From NCBI GenBank assembly GCA_035610365.1, contig CM069436.1, positions 3,462,937-3,526,936 on the forward strand: DNA of 64,000 nucleotides, in the 5' to 3' direction. This document shows positions 1 to 11,039 of this stretch, one piece after another. Within the stretch, counting starts at the first letter, position 1. Each line of letters starts with the position of its first letter. A model generated the notes under the pieces. That model saw only the letters and a list, made by a program, of their open reading frames with translations, was not told the origin of the DNA and made no database searches. This DNA comes from Aquatica leii. Taxonomy: Eukaryota > Arthropoda > Insecta > Coleoptera > Lampyridae. Both the position numbers and the translations under genes were made by a program.

Positions 1-916
1 AATTTAAGATACTGACGTGCATTGGCCTACTACGGTCTTCTTTTTCAACGTTACAGAATTTAATTTGTTGTTTAAGATCCTTACTGGCATCGTGTTTTTT
101 ACTCGTACTAAAGTTCTACCAACGATTAGTCCCTTATCAACTAAACCGCCATCCGTTAGTTGAATCGCGCGTATGTAGCCATTGAATGGATGTCTCCATC
201 CCGGAGATTTCCATCCAGGCGTGCCATCACCACATTTTTAGTCCTTGCAAGCAAAGTCACCTCTTTACTCAATAAGACTCACACGGCTGCCTTCTCTGAC
301 GAATTAAAAGGAATTTCTTCATTGTCGATCTTCAGGGCATTGTTTTTCATACCCAAATGGAACCCATACTTTTTTATCACGTCCATTCCCAGGATAACTT
401 CTTCCGTGATTTCGGCTACCAGTACTTGATGGTCAAGTACTCTAATTCCTCTAGGTATTTCTTCGTCCGTCGCCGTTCGAAATCGCACTGTTACTGGTGA
501 TGTCTTCTTGTTTTCCAACAACATGTCAGGACAAATGATGGTCTACGTCGCTCCCGTGTCAACCAGTAACTGAACACTTCTTCCATTGTTCTTGCCACTG
601 AGATAAGCAATTGCTCCATTGACGATGCCATTTGATTTGTAATCTCCGAAGCCTGACTAAACGAGATTACCTTTTGTCTCTTTCGGTTACTTCGATTTTC
701 GAGCGTTTTTCTTGTCCTATGCGTCGATGCCGTCGTACATAGCTTATTTCATCGCAGTTCAAATTCGTCACTCCTCTTTCCCAAAGTATTCGTCGTGCTA
801 TCTCATCGATGCTTTCCAGTGTCTGCGGGGGTACTTCTGCAGCACAGCAAAGTTTGTGACCGTATCGTTGCGATGCTTGTTTTGCTGCTTCAAACTCCAA
901 AGCATGCACCAAAGCG
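1..916 (-). pseudogene. nucleocapsid and aspartic protease region of family A copy 1
   Basis: Downstream of gag the minus strand encodes a degraded zinc-knuckle region (about 667-924; only one of the expected cysteines is obvious, in NLNCDEIS). It then encodes a retropepsin-like protease. The active-site core DTGAT is encoded at 546-560 and is followed at once by an amber stop (543-545). The C-terminal protease motif ILGMD is in the open stretch 279-524. Past 279 the frame degrades again toward the pol linker. The protein would have cleaved the Gag-Pol polyprotein; this copy cannot make it. RT is off the left edge. Confidence 0.7.
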
Positions 917-1828
917 TCATCCAATCTCTTCGGTCAAGCTAACCGGAGAGTCCGTTGCGTTTCGTTGTCGGAGGCCATCTACAAAGGTTTGAATAGCCAA
1001 CTGCTCCAAGAAGGTATCTGGTGCTGTAGGATACGCAAGCCGTGTTAATCTGGCTATGTCAGCCTCAAACTCTTGAAGACTTTCGGCAGATTTCTGAACC
1101 CGACTTTTAATTTGAGCTTGATACACTTGTTGAAGATGAGCATCTTCATATTTCATTTGTAAACGTAAAATTAAAAGTTCGTAATTTTTTTGCAGGTGGT
1201 CAGAAATATTTTGCAAGATTACAAGAGCTTCTCCACTTAAGGACATAATTAAAGACATCGCTTTCTGCTTGTTGCTTCAACCATTAGCTGTAGCTTTAAA
1301 CTGCTTGTAATAGGTTGACCATGGAACTTTACCATCAAAATTCGGAGGTACAACTTTGAACTTACGAGTGGTTTCTTCACTCGTGACGCTTCCTTCACCG
1401 TGACAATTCATTTGGGTCATTCTTTCTTAAAGCAGTTGTATTTTTTCTCTCAATTTTTTCTCTAGTTTGTCTTCTATGGTTCTTGAATTTTCTTTTAACT
1501 TTTGTTCTAATTTGTCTTCTACTTCTTCTATTTTGTCATTCACGGATTCGCAAATTTCTTCTTTTAAATTTAACATATCTGTTAGGGTTTCCTCTTGAAC
1601 AATTTTAATTTGGTTTTCTATGCTCGTTTGTATTTCTTTTTTTAAACTTCTAGAATTTTCTCACAATTTTTCTTTTATTTTTCTAGAATTCTCTTCCATT
1701 TTCTGCGAATTTTTGCAACACTTTTCTTCCATTTTTCTATTCATCGATTCTTGACCATTTTTTATTGATTCAAGAAATTCAAATAGTTTTGCATCCATTT
1801 TAACTGCTTGGGAACGCGACACCCGCAT
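917..1828 (-). pseudogene. gag of family A copy 1 (broken)
   Basis: This is the structural protein of the retrotransposon, whose intact form would build the cytoplasmic particle. The start at 1826-1828 matches the intact start of the second copy (63485-63487). The N-terminal third is Lys/Glu/Asn/Gln-rich and predicted coiled coil. It is followed by a capsid-type region with the family motif FDGKVPWSTYYKQF and, at 917-1258, the segment QAQIKSRVQKSAESLQEFEADIARLTR. At least two in-frame stops (near 1675 and 1427) and a frame loss near 1280 break it. The second copy covers the same region in a single frame, which makes the identification firm. Confidence 0.8.
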
Positions 1829-2078
1829 AAATTTAACTACGAATAATTAAAAAAAAAATTTAATAACACTGAATTTTAATAAAGCTCAACACTGGTTTAA
1901 CGAAATGGACAGCTAAGATTAAATGCTATAAACAAACACGCGAATTCCGAACTAAAGTTTTATTTATGTACGCAATCAATGTGAGCGATATTAAATTACT
2001 TAATGGTATTTAAAAATCGCGAACAGTTTATCTATTTGCACGATTTCCACGAGTTTTAAACCGGACACCAGATATTAA

Positions 2079-2496
2079 CGTAACAAATTTTATTATTAAA
2101 ACTAATTTATTTTATTTATACTAAAATATGTACACGTTTATTATTATTAACCGTATTTTTTTTTAATAAAAACACTTACACTAATTTATATCATTTACAC
2201 GAAGATAAGTCCGCGGATAACTATTTAACACTTATTGTTTGTTTACACTAAAGTCATATACAAGGTTATACTCCGTATATTTATCTCCAAACACGCGCTA
2301 ATTACTTATTTATTTAAACTTAAATAATCTTCTTAACACTGCCGTCTTCACCTTACGGGAATAACTAACTTCTGATTTGTTTGCACCGAAATTATACATT
2401 TTCGCGAAACGTTCGCGAATGTTCCACATCCTTCGCTGAACGTTTTGGAAAATTGATAACAAGTTCGAGAAGGCTTTTGAATTTGAGAACCTTTCA
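2079..2496 (-). repeat. 5' LTR of family A copy 1
   Basis: About 418 bp, aligned by eye to the other family A LTRs. On the minus strand it begins TGAAAGG and ends near position 2079, where the canonical terminal CA is degraded. Shared landmarks are the stretch ACGAAGATAAGTCCGCGGAT and the AT-rich end. A TATAAT box (2391-2396) lies just downstream, on the minus strand, of a heat-shock-element-like motif. A TGGTGTCC primer-binding-site remnant sits about 8 bases inside (near 2062-2070). Confidence 0.8.
2412..2424 (-). promoter_or_regulatory. heat-shock-element-like motif in family A LTR
   Basis: The sequence TTCGCGAATGTTC reads as three perfect alternating pentamer cores, TTC-nn-GAA-nn-TTC, the consensus for heat shock factor binding. 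A two-core version, TTCGAGAA, is at 2464-2471. Both lie upstream of the LTR TATA-like box, as expected for a U3 promoter. Function is inferred. Confidence 0.5.
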
Positions 2497-2650
2497 CTAT
2501 TTTTCATCAATTTTTTTTTCTCTTTATTAAAACTTTCCGTGTGTCTTAAGGAACATATAAAAAAGAAATTAGTTGAATTGGCCCAGCCGTTCTCGAGTTT
2601 TGTGCTTAGCAACATTCATTTTTATTTATATAGATATAGATTACATGTAT
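2497..2650. repeat. 3' tail of an unidentified retroposon
   Basis: This stretch contains CCAGCCGTTCTCGAGTTTTG followed by a TTTATTTATATAGATATAGAT tail. It resembles the CAGCCGTTYTCGAG-type 3' tails common in insect non-LTR retroposons. No coding part is attached. It sits between the family A LTR and the metalloproteinase gene. Confidence 0.4.
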
Positions 2651-2716
2651 AATATATAAACTTTTACTACATATTTTACATATAAAATAAAGTTTTACAT
2701 ACGAGTTATTAATATT

Positions 2717-2722
2717 TTTATT
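2717..2722 (-). promoter_or_regulatory. polyadenylation signal of the metalloproteinase gene
   Basis: AATAAA on the minus strand, about 33 nt past the TAA stop at 2755-2757. The position suits a short 3' UTR and supports the 14-nt final exon. Confidence 0.5.
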
Positions 2723-2754
2723 TTAGAAAACATGGTTTGAATATGTTGTTGCGT

Positions 2755-3925
2755 TTAAGGCTTTCCTCCTAGGACTAATTGAACAATTATTTTTTTAAAT
2801 TTGAATTTACTCAAAACTCACCATAAATAGTGTAAATCCCCAACTTGTCGTCGTAGTTCAAACCATGTGTTTTGTCTATGTATTTGTATGTAGGATACAT
2901 AACTGCTGCAGCGACCGGCGAGTGTGCAAGTCCTAATGAATGTCCAAGTTCGTGTACAGCTACACTATAGAAGTCAGTACCTGCAAAACAATGTTTACTT
3001 ACATATTATTTTCAAGTTAAGCTTACACGTACCAGTAGATGGAGCAGTCATTATTTTCCAATCTTCTTCTTCATCAAAATGTACATCACCAGATTCGGGT
3101 GTAGATGGATAGAAAGCGTGAGCTAATACACCCGACGGTCCGTCAAAAGGATACCTAAGTGTTAGTAAAGCTTTGAATTAGAATAATACAGATCGTTCTA
3201 CATACGCATCGTTATGTTGTCTTGGCATAAAATCTAACAGTATATCAGCATTTGAGTTAACTTTCGTAAAAGTCAAACCAGAGTCTTTTGCCCACATTCC
3301 TAAAGCGAGTTGCACGTCCGCGTCAACTGCAGCGTTACTTACCTTTGGACTATATCTGCCAAACCTAGAAAAATATTCGAACGTTAATTAACAATTACCT
3401 TAATAAAATCAAAAAACAAACGTGTAAGTGATAGTTTTTTTAGTAAAGCCGGCGCTTCCTATCACAAATTTTGTATGATTTGTCATTACATCTGGTACGC
3501 TGCATCGTGGTTTTTTAATTAGCTAAAATTAATTTGATACAGGTTACCAAAAAAACCTCACAACTTACTTCTAAAGTTGCGTCATCTGCAACTCCCGTTA
3601 CAGGTAACCTAAAAAAGTTCTGTAACTTTTTCAATCCTTCTTTCACTTGATCGTTGGTGTAAGTTCTTTCTTTTTTGACATAACCAAATCGTACTAAGTA
3701 ATTAATCTAAAAAAAACTTTGTTTAGTTAAAATTAAAAAAGCAATTTTTAACTATACGTACAACTTTTTCATTTTCCTCGACTGTGTTTAATTTTGGTCC
3801 TAAAAGATGTATTAAAATACAAAATTACAGCTTCGTTAATTTTGCTTACCCTTTTCTAGCCCCAAAGGACCCGAAACAACTAGGTGACATAAAGTAAGTA
3901 TGAAACCTAAACTTAAAGCGTTCAT
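2755..3925 (-). CDS. matrix metalloproteinase without hemopexin domain, 8 exons
   Basis: A secreted zinc endopeptidase of family M10A. Exons on the minus strand are 3925-3850, 3799-3762, 3706-3569, 3522-3422, 3364-3206, 3154-3033, 2980-2822 and 2768-2755. All junctions are GT-AG, phases agree throughout, and the sum is 807 nt (268 aa plus stop). Residues 1-18 form a signal peptide. Residues 39-84 are a PG-binding-like prodomain. The cysteine switch is PRCSVPDV with Cys91; Ser replaces the usual Gly. The catalytic domain runs from about 118 to 264. It has the Ca/Zn-site motif GDVHFDEEE, the zinc helix [11 protein letters not shown] (His221, Glu222, His225, His231) and Met-turn Met239. No furin site or hemopexin domain is seen. 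The last exon is only 14 nt and is the weakest call; reading through the GTGAGT donor at 2821 instead gives a stop after two more codons. Either way the enzyme is matrilysin-like. It lies between two retrotransposons but looks intact. Confidence 0.9.
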
Positions 3926-3932
3926 TTTTTTT

Positions 3933-3968
3933 GAAGTGATAAATTAAGTTTTGGACCGTATATTTATA
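3933..3968 (-). promoter_or_regulatory. core promoter of the metalloproteinase gene (TATA and initiator)
   Basis: On the minus strand TATAAATA (3961-3968) lies 31 nt upstream of the A in a TCACTT initiator-like sequence (3934-3939). That is canonical arthropod spacing and predicts a very short 5' UTR of about 12 nt before the ATG at 3925. Confidence 0.6.
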
Positions 3969-3969
3969 G

Positions 3970-4983
3970 CGAATTCAGACAACAACATCGATTATCAATT
4001 ACAAATAAAAAATCTTTTTTCGTCAAAAGAATGAAAAACTTAATTAGTTTTTTGATAAATGTGATTATTTTTATACAATCTAATACAAATTGGATTAAAA
4101 ATAAAACACTTCTGAAGAAGTGTGTGTATAATCATTTCATCAATTTTAAATAGATAACATTTAACCAATTGTTTGCGCAAAATAGTTTTTTAATTATACA
4201 TATATACATATGTGTGTAATTTTTTAACAATTTGTCGTTTCATGACTATAAACCTGCAGCTACATTATGTCAAAAAATTATTTAATAAATCAGAATAAAT
4301 TATTTAATAAATCAGAATACTAAAGGTTACATACGTGGATGTAATGTTAACAAGTACACTCAGACTTCAATATCTTGAACCATGGCCCGTGGCTGGCTAC
4401 AAAGTTCAAGCTATCAAAACTTTGAGTTATTAAGTTTTACAGTAGACTGCGTACATATAAACTTTGTATATAAGTACTATATGTGAAACCATTGTTTTTT
4501 TAAATATTGTTTTTATTTTAAATATAGTGTACAAATACCTTTTTTTTAACAAAAACAATGCTTAAACACGTCGATTAGCGTTTTCAGTTGCAGTCTTTTT
4601 CATAGAAGAAAATATTATACAGTGTGTTTTAAACTAAAGTTATGACGTTATCAATATTTTAATGTCAATCCTGGTTTTTTCAAAACTATTTTTAAAAGGC
4701 AAATCAAATTACACATAATTACTAAATTTAATTTTTTTATTGTTTACCGTTTCCAAAATAATTTTACAAACATTTTCTATTTGAAATTTTAAAATTTGTT
4801 GTACTTAATAATTTTTCTTCAAAATGTTGTCCATTCACTGTTTGGCAATACTCTTATTGCATTTCAAACTCGTTTGAACAAGCTTAATTGATAACACTGC
4901 TAAGAAGGTAGTCATTCCACGTTTGTTTAAACAGTAGCAGCTGTTGCGTGATTTTACCCGTAACTTAAAGGCAAGCGGATTAG
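3970..4983. other. AT-rich intergenic region upstream of the metalloproteinase gene
   Basis: No ORF or RNA gene was recognised. The region contains a small TA/TG-rich tract (about 4195-4220) and a direct duplication of TTATTTAATAAATCAGAATA (4278-4320). The 4620-4980 part may be an old element remnant, but I could not identify it. Confidence 0.4.
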
Positions 4984-5153
4984 TGTGGTATGTTAGGGGA
5001 CACATTTTTATGCAGTACCCTGTATATCAAACGTTGTAGGGTTAGGGAGTTCAGTTTTAGTTAGTGTGTAACCAGATAGGGATTGAAGATGGCTATCAAA
5101 AAAAAAACGTATTTTATTTTTGACTACTTAAAGGTGCATCAAACCATACTACA
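4984..5153 (+). repeat. 5' LTR of element B
   Basis: 170 bp, TG...CA, closely similar to the 3' LTR with several substitutions and small indels, which indicates an old insertion. It is followed by the primer-binding-like site at 5156-5169. Confidence 0.9.
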
Positions 5154-5204
5154 TTTTTGGCGACGAGTGTTAAAATTAAGTTAAATTTGTGAACAGGAAC
5201 AAAT

Positions 5205-5477
5205 TTGACACACCTTAACAAAAATAATACACGTCACGTTCGTGAAACCGACGATAGCAATCAACAAGGTAGCCATTCAGAAAGTGATACCTTCAGAAAT
5301 ACTTTTATTATCCGGCACGTGCATAGCGCAAAAAAGGGAATGTTAACAGTAACGCTCAACGACCTCGAATTGGAAATGTTGTACGATCCAGGAGCAGCAT
5401 TTTCAGTAATCGAAAAAAAATTACGGCAACGGATTTGTCAGACGATATACCATTATTCGGACTTGATTGGTGCTTAA
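5205..5477 (+). pseudogene. protease remnant of element B
   Basis: An open stretch follows the leader directly. It encodes a retropepsin-like segment with LEMLYDPGAAFSVIEKK around the active site; Asp is kept, but Pro replaces the usual Thr/Ser after it. gag, expected upstream, has been deleted. The frame is lost after about 5477, before RT. Confidence 0.65.
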
Positions 5478-5597
5478 AATTCAAGTTACCATTTCCACCA
5501 GAGCAAAATTATGCCAAGTAACAAATGCATCAACAGAAGCAAGGGTAAACGAGAGAGACAACGAAACAACATCAGACCAAACGGTTAACTTTAACAA

Positions 5598-6399
5598 GTG
5601 TCAAAATTATTGGAAGCACTTAAAGACCTTTTCAGTGGAAAAATTTGGGCAATTAACGGGCCCCTAATCAAGATCCACATGAAACCAAACGCAGTACCAA
5701 AAACATTTCGGCCTAGACCAGTACCTATCGCTTTGCAAAAAAACGTAACGGCCGAATTGGATAGATTGGTTGAAGAAGATGTATTAGAAGCGGTCAACAT
5801 GATGGACAACTCGATCGAATGGGCAACACCGATCGTGCTGACGGTCAAGTCAAACGGAGGCATAAGAATCTGTGGTGATTTTTTAGTTACCATAAATCCA
5901 TGCGTAACAAAAGACGACTACCCGTTAGCACGGTTCGAAGACATTATAGCCAAGTTAAATGGATGAAGATATTTCTCAAAACTACAATTACAAGTACATC
6001 CCGATTCGAGGAAACATCTGGTCATAGCAACTCACCGAGGTTATTATCAATACAAGAGACTACCATTTGGAGTAAACTTTGCGCCGTCTTGTTTCCAACG
6101 AATAATGGATCAGCTACTCTCTGGAACCGAGGGAATAGTTTGCTACCTAGACGACATCCTGGTAACAGAAGAAACAGAAGAATTACATTTGACACGACTA
6201 GAACAAGTGTTAAACAGATTACAAACAGCAAGACTGCGAACACAAAAGACAAAGTGTAAGTGGTTCCAGAAAAATATTTCTTTTTTAGGTCATGTGATCG
6301 ATGTAGGGGGTTTACATTCAACTGACTGTTACAAGCTTTTTGCTAGTTTACGAACCTGCACGGCCAAATCACAATAGTCGGTGAGAGGGGAGGGTTCTT
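5598..6399 (+). pseudogene. reverse transcriptase, N-terminal part, element B
   Basis: Successive reading frames (5598-5966, then about 5966-6104 in another frame, then 6105-6377) encode a Ty3/gypsy RT. Recognisable parts are the entry segment with FRPRPVPIAL, the segment SIEWATPIV, the catalytic-box sequence YLDDILV and the thumb-like FLGHVID. A stop and the insertion at 6400 end it. The polymerase would copy element RNA into DNA; here it is inactive. Confidence 0.85.
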
Positions 6400-7930
6400 A
6401 GATAATAACGAAAAGATACTTAAGGGCGCCAGAGCTTATCCAAAGTCACTTCTGTCCCGCTCAAGACAGGTGGTGTCAACTTGTAACAAGATGTTAGGTT
6501 CGTAATGCTGAAAGAAGCGAAAGAGAAAAAAAACTAAATCGTTAATAACAATTTCACTTTAATTCCTTTATAATGATAAGTAGATTAACGTTCGAATTGG
6601 TAACAATTGGATAACATGAACAAGAATAATTTTAGTCCGAGTATAACTAAATATCCGAAGTATCGGCAACACACAATACATACGTAGGTTACATTGACAT
6701 GACTAGCGAAGAGTAGATGGTAGTAAATTTCGTCTGCATACAATATGCGAAGTACACAAAATAATTTAGTAATAAAGCATTACTGACAATCAAACACAGT
6801 AATAATAAAGTACTACGTTAATGTTAACTTATCGTAACAAAGCGTGCGAAATTAATATAGCACTAACGTTAATCAATCGTTGGTAGGACACAGCATGCGC
6901 AACTCAACATAAGTAAAATTTACTACTTAACTGGTAAACAACAATGTCGATAATTACAGAACTAATAGCAAAAGTTTCGTGAGTAACCTGGTTGACTACG
7001 AAATAAAACATATAAAATCACTTACCAATAAACACAGGAACTTCCCCTGGTGTGAAGAAAGTACTTTCCCCGACACGTAATCCTGTAAGCAATTTGAATC
7101 GCAACTCGTGTCAAACTAAATGTCTCACGAAATCAACATCTACAACAATCGTTACTTAAGGTACAAGAAAGCATAAAAAATATAACCCGGTTGTCGGATT
7201 CTGTGGTACCCCTTGTCTGTAGTTTAATTAGTTATAAACATAAGCCTTATAAAGAAAAAGTTAGCATCGTCCCATCCAAATATTTGTCGAGGTTCATCCC
7301 TTCGTAAATTGGTATCGACTACTGAATAAAGTGGGACCACAAATAGGTGGTTAATACAGGTCACGGCGTGTCATCCACGTGTAGCACTCTTTGCCCTGGA
7401 AGGCTCCGCAAGACCCCAATTTCGTGGCGTGGAAATCGCTTTACGCTGGTGCCCGTGTACGGCGACGTGCTGACGTATTTAGCAGTCGTTTACGATAGCC
7501 ATTTATCGATAAGGTACCAGATGTAAAAGGAAGGAACGCAAAATGGCTGTTAAAAGGAAGAAAGAATTACGAACGAAATTTTTTTCTAAAAGACGACAGT
7601 AGCTTACCCTGTAACGCTTTGAAGAAATCAGATCATTCACTAATTATAATTGGTTTTCCAGATGGTAATAGATAACATAACTATTCAATGTGTACAAACC
7701 ATTTTACACCATTTACGTGTGACGAATTCCCGCAAAATGACCCGCAACGAGAAACGAACGTTAAAGGGCGTCAACCCGAATCTAATTTCACGTTGAACAT
7801 ACATAGGCGTACGTAAAGAAAATTTTGTCCGTAACAACATAGGCGTACGTAAAGAAAATTCGACCGTAACATGACGCACATTTACAAGCGATTCGTGAAA
7901 TGCCAGCTCCCACAAACACATAAAAATTGA
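6400..7930. mobile_element. unidentified 1.5-kb insertion in the RT of element B
   Basis: RT sequence stops at 6399 and resumes at 7931 with GSFLGS. The heptamer GGTTCTT is present on both sides (6393-6399 and 7931-7937), as a 7-bp target duplication would be. No TIRs, TG...CA ends or ORFs were found inside. It contains a near-exact repeat of CATAGGCGTACGTAAAGAAAATT (about 7800-7860). The family is unknown. Confidence 0.6.
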
Positions 7931-8672
7931 GGTTCTTTCTTAGGCTCAATTACATACTACAGCAGATTTATTAAAAATCTACACGACATTTGCATTCCCT
8001 TATACAATCATTTGAAGAAAGAAAATATTTTCATTTGGACGAAGGAAGAAAACACCATTTTCGAAAAATTAAAGAAAATACTAACTTCGAGCGACACTTT
8101 GGTGCATTATAATCCAGACTTACCTATAGTGAAGCGATGCAAGTGAAAAAGGAGCTGGTGCCGTACTTTTTCATCAATTTCCAGATGGGAAATTGAAACT
8201 TTTGGCTTTTGCTTCAAGAACTTTTTCCGAAGTAGAGAAACGTTACGCTACCTTTGATACAGAGGTTCTCGGAATTCTTTTTGCGGTAAGCCGTTTTCAT
8301 CATTTTCTGTATGGTCGTCATTTTACGATCCGAACAGATCATATATCCTTAGAGCGTATTTTTAGCAGAAATAGTGAAACGCCCAAGATTGCGAGCAATA
8401 AATTGCTGAGATGGGCAATGATAATAAATAGCTACGATTTCGATATTGCGTACCAACCTGGGAAAGAGAATGGTCCAGCAGATGCACTATCAGGACTTCA
8501 TTTGGCTACAACTGAAAGTTCAACAACGGAAGAAGTGGGGCTACCGAAACGAGCACAATTACTAACTCTTAGACTCCATCACTTAGGGCCAATCACAAAA
8601 TCAAATTTACAATTCAAAACAAGCAGCGATGAAATTTTCCAACAGGTAATTAGATGTATAACCACATACTGA
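7931..8672 (+). pseudogene. RT C-terminus and RNase H of element B
   Basis: After the insertion the RT connection domain resumes (FLGSITYYSRFIKNL, about 7936-8130). A frameshift near 8140 leads into RNase H (8193-8672). Visible RNase H motifs are FASRTFSEVEKRYATFDTEV with its acidic residues, TIRTDHISL, and the end motif QPGKENGPADALS. It would degrade the RNA template strand. Confidence 0.85.
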
Positions 8673-9760
8673 AAAAAAACAAGATTCAGGACAACTTAAA
8701 AACGTATTATGAAAAGAGAGATGAACTTTCATATGAAGATAAAATTTTATTATGGAAAGGTAGAATATGCATACCCAAATCTCTAAAGGATAACATGTAA
8801 CATGATGGGACACCCAAGAATAACAGCCATGCAATCTAACCCACGATTACACGTGTTTTGGCCACACATTGACAAAGATACTTTAAACTTTGTTAAGACG
8901 TGCTCAACTTGCCAAGAATCAAGACAATCAACCACAAGAATGCCACTCTACCCTTGGAGTCCACCACCGGAACAATGGTCACGCATTCACATTGACTTTG
9001 TAGGTCATTTTAAAGGAAAAATGTGGTTGGTGGTCGTCGATGCTTATTCACGCTGATTGGAAATCTTGCCAATGAAGAGAACCACAGCCGGTAGAATGAT
9101 TAACAAATTAAGAGAAATGTTCTCCAGGCTGGGTTACTCAAAAATTATTGTTTCTGATAATGGGCCACAGTTTATCTCCGAGGAATTCTCGCATTTTTGT
9201 AGAGAGAAGGGAATTACGAATATCCGCTCAACCCCTTACCATCCTCAGACCAACGGTCTGGCGGAGAGAGCAGTAAAGACGTTTAAAGAGAGAATCGCAG
9301 CCAGCGGGACAAACAAACCCATCGAAGAACGGCTGCAGAATTTCCTTTTCGTTTTTAGGAATACAACACAACGCTTCACCGAAAAGGAACCCAGTAAGGT
9401 ACTGTTCGGAAGACGTCTGAGATCTTTGTTTGATCAATTGAAACCCGACATTGTTAGAAGCATGGATAAGAAACAAACGCGGCAGAAAAATCTTCATGAC
9501 AGGGGCGCGCTTTTCAAGAGGTTCGAACAACGTCAGCCAGTATGGGTTAACGACCCCACCACAAAGGCCTCATCGCCGGGGGAAATTATCGAACAAATGG
9601 GCCCATACTTTTTTAGTGGAGGTAGGCGGTTCCACAAAGAGCAAACATGGGGACCAAATGCGTCCACGCATGATTATACAAGAAGAAAGGCAGCTTGACT
9701 GGCGAAACTGCGAATACCGAGCAAGATCAGTCGCACGAGTTAGTCGAGGGCGCTAAAAAT
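8673..9760 (+). pseudogene. integrase of element B
   Basis: The sequence contains a zinc-binding remnant (FVKTCSTCQ, about 8890-8925) and a DDE core. The first Asp is in HIDFVG, the second in VSDNGPQF, and Glu is in NGLAERAV. A TGA at 9054-9056 replaces the expected Trp codon after AYSR and divides the ORF (8802-9056 and 9057-9698). The C-terminal part drifts through overlapping frames to about 9930. Integrase would insert the cDNA into chromosomes. Confidence 0.85.
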
Positions 9761-9863
9761 AAAATACCACCTTTACGAGAACAGCCGGACGCGCCACGAA
9801 GGAATCCGGTCCGTGAAACCTCCCCTGAGGTATCGCGAGTGAGTGCGTGTGAGTCTACATCGT

Positions 9864-9875
9864 GTGGGGGAGGGA
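9864..9875 (+). other. polypurine tract of element B
   Basis: GTGGGGGAGGGA lies directly before the TG of the 3' LTR, the standard plus-strand priming site position. Confidence 0.8.
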
Positions 9876-10038
9876 TGTGGTATGTTAGGGAACAAATTTT
9901 TATGCAGTACCCTGTATGTCAAACGTTGTAGGGTTAGGGAGTTTTAGTTAGTGTGTAACTAGATAAGAATTAAAGATGGCTATTAAATAAAACGTATTTT
10001 ATTTTCGACTATTTAAAGGTGCATCAAACCATACTACA
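9876..10038 (+). repeat. 3' LTR of element B
   Basis: 163 bp, the partner of 4984-5153, followed by the duplicated target ATTAG at 10039-10043. Confidence 0.9.
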
Positions 10039-10043
10039 ATTAG

Positions 10044-10640
10044 TTCAATACAATTTGGCGAGAAGGCGATTAATAATCTTTGGTGTGCTAATTATTAAAT
10101 AATTAAAAAGACGCCAAAACGGTTAGAAACTATTACTTGCAGATACCGTTTAAATCTGTCGAACACTGAAAGAGAACAAAAAGCGAAACACAGGTTATAA
10201 CAACAAATATATTTATTTTAACAGAGAAAGAGGTTAAAAAAAGAAGCGACGTAGAAATAATAGAAGTTATCAATTAAGAGTTCGTCGATAAATATAACAG
10301 ATAAGAATGATGTTGCAGGCTCCTTAGACCGGGCAATCTAATTATTTTATTAGAATCCGAAAGTATAACTTGTTACGTGGTTTATTTCGTAACTAAAAGA
10401 GACCGACGACTGACTTAGTTGTTCCGACGATAGAATCGTAGTTCGTAGATTATAAAATAATTATAAATAATAAAAGCGCCAAAACGATAAAACGAGAGAC
10501 CCCGTTTAAATCACCCGCAGCTGGAAAAAAAAACAAATGGCAAAACAGAAGTAATAACACAGAATACATATATTTATTTTATCACAGTTCAAAAAAGACG
10601 AAGAAGGTAAAAATTATTTGAAAATGAGCGAGCAGCGCTT
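10044..10640 (+). repeat. diverged direct repeat pair
   Basis: Two similar segments of about 190 bp start near 10080 and 10450. They share CGCCAAAACG, CCGTTTAAATC and ATATATTTATTTTA in the same order, at a spacing of about 370 bp. No ORF. This may be a decayed tandem repeat or a pair of element ends. Confidence 0.45.
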
Positions 10641-11039
10641 TCTGATGGTTGTTGGTATTAATCGCTGTAAATACAGTTTGCTTAAATGTAGCAGGTAGTT
10701 GTTCTGATTAATTTTTGTTCTATGGTGAGTGGTAAGTGACAGTTTGAAAAAGCAAGTTTATAATACTTAGTTTTATCGGTGAGTAATTAAGATTTTCTCA
10801 GTTTAAACAAGCAAAATATATATGTAACAGTAAGTATTTTTATGATTCTGTAAGTAATTGACTATATTTCATAACATTTGAGGTTATGACAACTATTTCT
10901 TTTTTGTAAAAACTCAAAAAAAAAACCATTTTGGATAGGGATACCAAGCGGTCGGGTAAAACTGGATACAGTCCCATTTTGTCCAACCACAAACAAAAAT
11001 TTTAAAGATAATTTTAAATTTTATTTTGTTCCAGGCTTA

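Larger units (their letters stand above)
1..2496 (-). mobile_element. Ty3/gypsy LTR retrotransposon, family A copy 1 (5' part)
   Basis: A minus-strand element enters the window at its left edge. Reading from high to low coordinates it shows a 5' LTR (2079-2496), a primer-binding region, gag (917-1828), a degenerate nucleocapsid region and a protease; RT, RNase H, integrase and the 3' LTR lie outside the window. The LTR matches the solo LTR at 12266-12746 and the LTRs at 60727 and 63722, which defines family A. Stops and frame changes in gag and protease show that the copy is dead. Assignment to Ty3/gypsy rests on the gag and protease types and on the integrase of the second copy. Confidence 0.85.
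4984..10038 (+). mobile_element. Ty3/gypsy LTR retrotransposon B (short-LTR type), with target duplication
   Basis: Direct repeats at 4984-5153 and 9876-10038 both begin TGTGGTATGTTAG and end ATACTACA. They are flanked by the 5-bp target duplication ATTAG (4979-4983 and 10039-10043), so both ends are defined. Inside are a primer-binding-like TTTGGCGACGAGTG (5156-5169), remnants of protease, RT, RNase H and integrase in Ty3/gypsy order, and a polypurine tract (9864-9875). gag is missing: only about 50 bp separate the 5' LTR from protease sequence. A 1.5 kb insertion splits RT. Short LTRs and the motif set suggest a Mag-like lineage, which is inferred. The copy is dead. Confidence 0.9.

Noticed and set aside
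2310..2615. 101-codon minus-strand ORF
   Set aside because: It spans the family A LTR and flanking retroposon tail and matches no protein.
2816..2821. Splice donor GTGAGT as evidence for hemopexin exons downstream of the metalloproteinase
   Set aside because: A suitable acceptor 53 nt away gives a stop after four codons and is followed by AATAAA, and no hemopexin-like sequence lies between there and the LTR. Exons beyond the retrotransposon cannot be fully excluded.
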